Shown: positions 6,019-8,749 of the stretch, in pieces
Numbering within the stretch: position 1 is the first letter of the stretch
Layout of the letters: each line of letters starts with the position of its first letter
NCBI GenBank assembly: GCA_017405115.1
Contig: JAFRBA010000197.1
Coordinates: 1-8,749 of the forward strand
Source of the DNA: Kiritimatiellia bacterium
Lineage (GTDB): Bacteria; Verrucomicrobiota; Kiritimatiellia; RFP12; UBA1067
Length of the DNA stretch: 8,749 nucleotides
Direction: 5' to 3'
The notes under the pieces: generated by a model
What the model was told of the DNA's origin: nothing
Databases searched by the model: none
The model's input: only the letters and a program-made list of their open reading frames with translations
Translations under genes and position numbers: made by a program

Positions 6019-6105
6019 CCCCGTCCGGAATCCCAGGCGAGCCTTGAGAAGACGTAGTAGTTCATGTAGTGCACAAGCGAGTTCACGCTCTCGCTCTCGG
6101 CGAAA
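6019..6105 (-). pseudogene. Possible remnant of a DUF4838-like gene
   Basis: Translating the minus strand in the lolD frame gives SESVNSLVHYMNYYVFSRLA followed by WDSGRG. To my eye this resembles the segment of DUF4838-containing (alpha-glucuronidase-like) proteins where an HxNxYVxxKLLW-type motif precedes an Asp-rich turn. Nothing of the rest of such a protein is present: upstream lies a hairpin/repeat element and downstream the lolD promoter. I read it as a decayed fragment. It could instead be a chance open frame, so confidence is low. Confidence 0.3.
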
Positions 6106-6110
6106 CTGCC

Positions 6111-6164
6111 CATGCTACACGGAGCCATCTCCTTGTAGAGCACTCGTCTGGGGCATGCTACAAG
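6111..6164. repeat. Small inverted/direct repeat element between fusA and lolD
   Basis: Plus-strand CTTGTAG (6132-6138) and CTACAAG (6158-6164) form a perfect 7-bp inverted repeat around a 19-nt loop. CATGCTACA occurs twice as a direct repeat (6111-6119 and 6154-6162). Between them, GGAGCCATCTCC (6121-6132) has a GGAG/CTCC mini-stem. The nested layout suggests a REP- or MITE-like intergenic element, but a single copy cannot prove it. Confidence 0.45.
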
Positions 6165-6166
6165 CC

Positions 6167-6200
6167 CGCGCCGCCCCTCTGCCATGCGCACGGGGCGCGC
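6167..6200. other. GC-rich hairpin just after fusA
   Basis: Plus-strand CGCGCCGCCCC (6167-6177) can pair with GGGGCGCGC (6192-6200) with a bulged base and a 14-nt loop. It starts 5 nt after the fusA stop, where a terminator would be expected, but no U-tract follows on the minus strand, so it may only be an RNA 3'-end stabiliser or a weak terminator. Confidence 0.4.
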
Positions 6201-6204
6201 AGCC

Positions 6205-8304
6205 TCACTCGGCCGACGGACGGACCTTGCCTTCCTTGACGCGCTTCTCGACGACCTCCTGGGCGATTGCCTTCGGGACGGCCTCGTACTGCTTGAAGAT
6301 CATCGTGAAGGTGCCGCGGCCCTGGGTGACCGTGCGGATCGCGTTCGAGTAGCCGAACATCTCCCCGAGCGGGACGGTCGCCTTGATGAGCTTCACGCCC
6401 GCGCGGTCCTCCATGCCCTCGACGCGGCCGCGCCGCTGGTTGATGGAGCCGTTCGCCGCGCCCATGTACTGCTCGGGCACCGCGACCTCGACGTCCATCA
6501 TCGGCTCGAGAAGCTGGGGCTTCGCCTTGAGGAACGCCTGCTTGAAGCACTGCTGCGCGCAGGTGATGAACGCGAACTCGTTCGAGTCGACCTCGTGGTA
6601 GCTGCCGAAGTAGACCGTCGCCTTGACGTCCACGACCGGGAAGCCCGCGAGCGGACCGGACTCGAGCGCCTTCCTGACGCCCTTCTCGACCGCCGGGATG
6701 TACTCCGTCGGGATGACGCCGCCCTTGATCTCGTTGACGAACTCGAAGCCCTTGCCGGGCTCCTGCGGCTCGATGCGCAGGCAGACGTGCGCGTACTGGC
6801 CACGGCCGCCGGACTGCTTGACGTGCTTGTATTCGTTCTCGACCTTCTCCTGGATGGTCTCGCGGTAGGCGACCTGCGGGGCGCCGACGTCGCAGTCGAC
6901 GTTGAACTCCCTCTTCAGGCGGTCGACGATGACCTCGAGGTAGAGCTCGCCCATGCCGGCGATGATCGTCTCGCTCGTCTCCTGGTCGAAGCTGACGACG
7001 AACGTCGGGTCCTCCATCGCGAGCGCGTGCAGCGCCACGCCGAGCTTCTCGTTGTCGCCGCGGCTCTTCGGCTTGACGGCGACCGAGATGACCGGCGCCG
7101 GGAAGTCGATGGACTCGAGGGTGATTGGGTGCGCCGGGTCGCAGAGCGTGTCGCCAGTGCGGGTCTGGGTGAGGCCTACGCACGCGACGATGTCGCCCGC
7201 GCGCGCCTCGTCCAGAGGCTCCTGCTTGTTCGCGTGCATCCGGAACAGGCGGCTGATGCGCTGCTCCTGGTTGATCGTGGAGTCGAGGAGCTCGGCGCCG
7301 AGCTTAAGCGTGCCGGAGTAGACGCGGACGAACGTGATCTTGCCCATGTTCTTGTCGGACATGATCTTGAACGCAAGGCCGCAGAACGGCTCGTCGTCGC
7401 TCACTTCGCGCTTCTGGCTCGGATCGTCCGCCGAGACCGCCGCGCCCGTGTCGAGCGGGGACGGCAGGTAGTCGCAGATGGCGTCGAGGAGGGGCTGCAC
7501 GCCCTTGTCCTTGAACGCGCTGCCGCAGAACGCCGGGGTGATGTCGCGCGCAAGGCAGCCCTTGCGGATCGCCCTCTTGATCTCGTCGACCGTCAGTTCC
7601 TCTCCGTTGAGGAACTTCTCGGCGAGCTCGTCGTCCTGCGCGGCGGCGGCGTCGACCATCTTCTCGCGGTACTCCTTCGCCTTCTCGAGGTACTCTTCGG
7701 GGATGTCCTTCTCGATGACCGTCTTGCCGAGGCTCTTCATGTCGAAGTAGAGCGCCTTCATCGTGATGAGGTCGATCACGCCCTCGAAGGTCTCGGCCGC
7801 GCCGATTGGAATCACCATCGGCACCGGGTTCGCGCCGAGCTGGTTCTTCATCTGCTCCATCACGTTGTAGAAGTTCGCGCCGACGCGGTCCATCTTGTTC
7901 ACGAACGCGATCTTCGGCACCTTGTACTTCTCGCTCTGGCGCCACACCTGCTCGGACTGCGGCTGCACGCCGCCGACCGCGCAGTACAGCGCGACCGCAC
8001 CGTCGAGAACGCGAAGCGAGCGCTCGACCTCGGCCGTGAAGTCGACGTGTCCGGGAGTGTCGATCAGCGCGAGGCGGTAGTTGCCCCACATTACGGTCGT
8101 GGCCGCGGACTGGATCGTGATGCCGCGCTCCTGTTCCTGGACCATGAAGTCCATCGTCGCCGCGCCGTCATGCACTTCGCCGATCTTGTAGTTCTTGCCG
8201 GAATAGTAGAGTATGCGCTCCGACGTCGTCGTCTTGCCCCCGTCGATGTGGGCCATGATGCCGAAGTTACGCACTCTCTCGAGCGGAATGTCACGCTTTG
8301 CCAT
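6205..8304 (-). CDS. fusA: Translation elongation factor G
   Basis: This 699-residue ribosomal translocase is a GTPase that moves tRNAs and mRNA after peptide transfer. All five domains are present and the length is normal. G1 is AHIDGGKT (18-25), switch [11 protein letters not shown] (61-70), G3 DTPGH (82-86), G4 NKMD (136-139) and G5 GSA (261-263). Domain II includes VRAGD-like [12 protein letters not shown] (367-378). Domain III has [14 protein letters not shown] (451-463). Domain IV has the tip loop [11 protein letters not shown] (497-507) and H570 in [11 protein letters not shown]. Domain V has GRGTFTMIF (662-670). Two positions differ from what I expect of most EF-Gs: Gly22 where Ala is usual in the P-loop, and Tyr456 where His is usual in GMGELHL. 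The ATG has AAGGAG 7 nt upstream. It has its own promoter and is not in a str operon here. Confidence 0.97.
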   Translation of the reverse strand: MAKRDIPLERVRNFGIMAHIDGGKTTTSERILYYSGKNYKIGEVHDGAATMDFMVQEQERGITIQSAATTVMWGNYRLALIDTPGHVDFTAEVERSLRVLDGAVALYCAVGGVQPQSEQVWRQSEKYKVPKIAFVNKMDRVGANFYNVMEQMKNQLGANPVPMVIPIGAAETFEGVIDLITMKALYFDMKSLGKTVIEKDIPEEYLEKAKEYREKMVDAAAAQDDELAEKFLNGEELTVDEIKRAIRKGCLARDITPAFCGSAFKDKGVQPLLDAICDYLPSPLDTGAAVSADDPSQKREVSDDEPFCGLAFKIMSDKNMGKITFVRVYSGTLKLGAELLDSTINQEQRISRLFRMHANKQEPLDEARAGDIVACVGLTQTRTGDTLCDPAHPITLESIDFPAPVISVAVKPKSRGDNEKLGVALHALAMEDPTFVVSFDQETSETIIAGMGELYLEVIVDRLKREFNVDCDVGAPQVAYRETIQEKVENEYKHVKQSGGRGQYAHVCLRIEPQEPGKGFEFVNEIKGGVIPTEYIPAVEKGVRKALESGPLAGFPVVDVKATVYFGSYHEVDSNEFAFITCAQQCFKQAFLKAKPQLLEPMMDVEVAVPEQYMGAANGSINQRRGRVEGMEDRAGVKLIKATVPLGEMFGYSNAIRTVTQGRGTFTMIFKQYEAVPKAIAQEVVEKRVKEGKVRPSAE

Positions 8305-8351
8305 TTTCTCTCTCCTTGTTGCGCGGCCCTTCTGACCGCAGAATTCCGTGT

Positions 8352-8380
8352 ATTATCTCAAATATTCGCCGATTGCGCAA
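8352..8380 (-). promoter_or_regulatory. fusA promoter
   Basis: On the minus strand TTGCGC (8380-8375) and GATAAT (8357-8352) are separated by 17 nt, with TGA before the -10 giving an extended -10. The start would be near 8345, leaving a leader of about 40 nt. That leader contains a short GCGG/CCGC stem (8323-8326 with 8336-8339) and the AAGGAG ribosome site at 8317-8312. Confidence 0.65.
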
Positions 8381-8400
8381 GTGGGTGCTTGAAGGGAAGA

Positions 8401-8476
8401 TGGTCGGACTGGCGGGGATCGGACCCGCGACCCCAACATTAAAAGTGTCGTGCTCTTCCAACTGAGCTACAGTCCG
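8401..8476 (-). tRNA. tRNA-Lys (anticodon UUU)
   Basis: The 76-nt gene folds completely by hand. The acceptor CGGACTG pairs with CAGTCCG (7 bp), followed by discriminator A and an encoded CCA. The D arm is GCTC/GAGC with loop AGTTGGAA. The anticodon stem CGACA/TGTTG has loop CTTTTAA, giving anticodon UUU at 8443-8441. The variable loop is GGGTC, and the T arm is GCGGG/CCCGC with loop TCCGATC. Two points are odd: the acceptor begins with C1-G72, and T-loop position 55 is C where U (pseudouridine) is nearly universal. It has its own promoter upstream. Confidence 0.95.
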
Positions 8477-8490
8477 AGGTCGAAAGCCGT

Positions 8491-8519
8491 ATTATACCAA
8501 ATAATTCCTCGCCCCACAA
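8491..8519 (-). promoter_or_regulatory. tRNA-Lys promoter
   Basis: On the minus strand TTGTGG (8519-8514) and TATAAT (8496-8491) are separated by 17 nt, with TGG making an extended -10. The box ends 14 nt before the tRNA 5' end, so the primary transcript would carry only a short 5' leader. Confidence 0.75.
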
Positions 8520-8643
8520 TCGCGCAGCCGGCTACGCCTGCTCGACCGGAGGGATGTCGCTTCCAGAAGTAAACAAGTTTTTCTGAAGTGTTTAGTGCCC
8601 ATAAAGATTGGCTGTGGTTGATTGGAGGGGCAAAGCCTTGCTA

Positions 8644-8659
8644 CCCTCCCCGGGGAGGG
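8644..8659. repeat. 16-bp perfect palindrome with an overlapping competing stem
   Basis: CCCTCCCC (8644-8651) and GGGGAGGG (8652-8659) form a perfect palindrome. The left arm can instead pair with GGAGGG at 8624-8629, enclosing an inner GCAA/TTGC stem (8630-8633 with 8638-8641). The two foldings exclude each other. Confidence 0.6.
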
Positions 8660-8749
8660 GACGAGCGTTTAGCTCCATAATCCCGTAGAATACGCGCCAT
8701 GCGGCCCGGTGTCCGGGGCGGGTGCCCCGCCGCTGGGACGCACGACAAC

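Larger units (their letters stand above)
8477..8749. other. Intergenic region right of the tRNA, no supported gene
   Basis: Apart from the tRNA promoter I see no gene with recognisable product. It holds a palindrome AGCCGGCT (8526-8533), an A+T-rich patch (8560-8625) with CAGAA/TTCTG (8564-8568 with 8581-8585), GC-rich inverted repeats at 8624-8659, and a 6-bp hairpin at 8714-8729 (CGGGGC, loop GGGT, GCCCCG). A possible plus-strand -10 (TAGAAT, 8686-8691) faces right, 7 nt before an ATG at 8699 whose frame stays open to the window end. Confidence 0.5.

Noticed and set aside
5973..6191. N-terminal extension of the LolD-like protein up to 6191
   Set aside because: The added residues include the promoter and the repeat element, and family proteins begin near MSTVVLGTKDL.
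6167..6200. Intrinsic terminator for fusA
   Set aside because: The stem is strong but no U-tract follows on the transcribed strand, so I report it only as a hairpin.
6184..8442. 752-residue plus-strand open frame covering the whole EF-G gene
   Set aside because: It is exactly antisense to a full-length, motif-complete fusA. Its Leu/Arg/Asp/Val-rich composition is the usual third-frame artefact of a GC-rich gene.
1..8749. Defence system, prophage or insertion sequence
   Set aside because: No transposase, integrase, toxin/antitoxin, nuclease or restriction gene is visible; all confident genes are core metabolism, translation or envelope/regulatory functions.

Overview
This is a GC-rich window (roughly two thirds G+C by eye) whose recognisable genes all lie on the minus strand, so transcription runs from high to low coordinates. 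It looks like a Gram-negative bacterial chromosome. It carries EF-G, a LolD-type ABC ATPase, a lipoprotein with a lipobox, an ECF sigma factor and an oxygen-sensitive two-subunit class I fumarase. The lifestyle is probably anaerobic. The A/G-rich heptamer arrays and the general gene style remind me of uncultured PVC-group bacteria (Kiritimatiellota/Lentisphaerae). That placement is inference from memory, not something the sequence proves.

In order of transcription: (1) 8749-8477 is non-coding, with GC-rich inverted repeats and the tRNA promoter. (2) tRNA-Lys(UUU) with an encoded CCA lies at 8476-8401. (3) fusA (EF-G) has its own promoter and lies at 8304-6205. (4) A 232-bp gap holds a hairpin, a small inverted-repeat element and what may be a decayed fragment of a DUF4838-like gene. 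(5) A LolD-like ABC ATPase lies at 5972-5343; its only visible promoter is an extended -10 that puts the transcript start at or next to the ATG, so the mRNA is probably leaderless. (6) Next is a short A/G-rich repeat array. (7) A tightly packed run follows: phosphomannomutase/phosphoglucomutase (5268-3919), a TPR lipoprotein (3947-2808), a CvpA-like membrane protein (2803-2405), an ECF sigma factor (2415-1930), a one-TM putative anti-sigma factor (1946-1476) and the fumarase alpha subunit (1460-621). Most of these genes overlap or sit within 15 nt, which indicates an operon with translational coupling. (8) A second, longer A/G-rich array (about 150 bp) separates the alpha subunit from the fumarase beta subunit (479 to beyond the left edge).

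The most unusual signal is the pair of low-complexity arrays with a degenerate 7-8 bp unit (coding-strand GTRAAAT, drifting to AGTGGAAA). They fill the only two sizeable gaps between lolD and fumB. Each begins at the stop codon of the upstream gene and ends at the start region of the downstream gene. The two loci share an identical 18-mer. In the fumarase case the array supplies the alpha subunit's stop codon. In the lolD-pgm case the array is an open reading frame in frame with the mutase and begins at an ATGA overlap. No classical defence system, CRISPR array, integrase or insertion sequence is visible.
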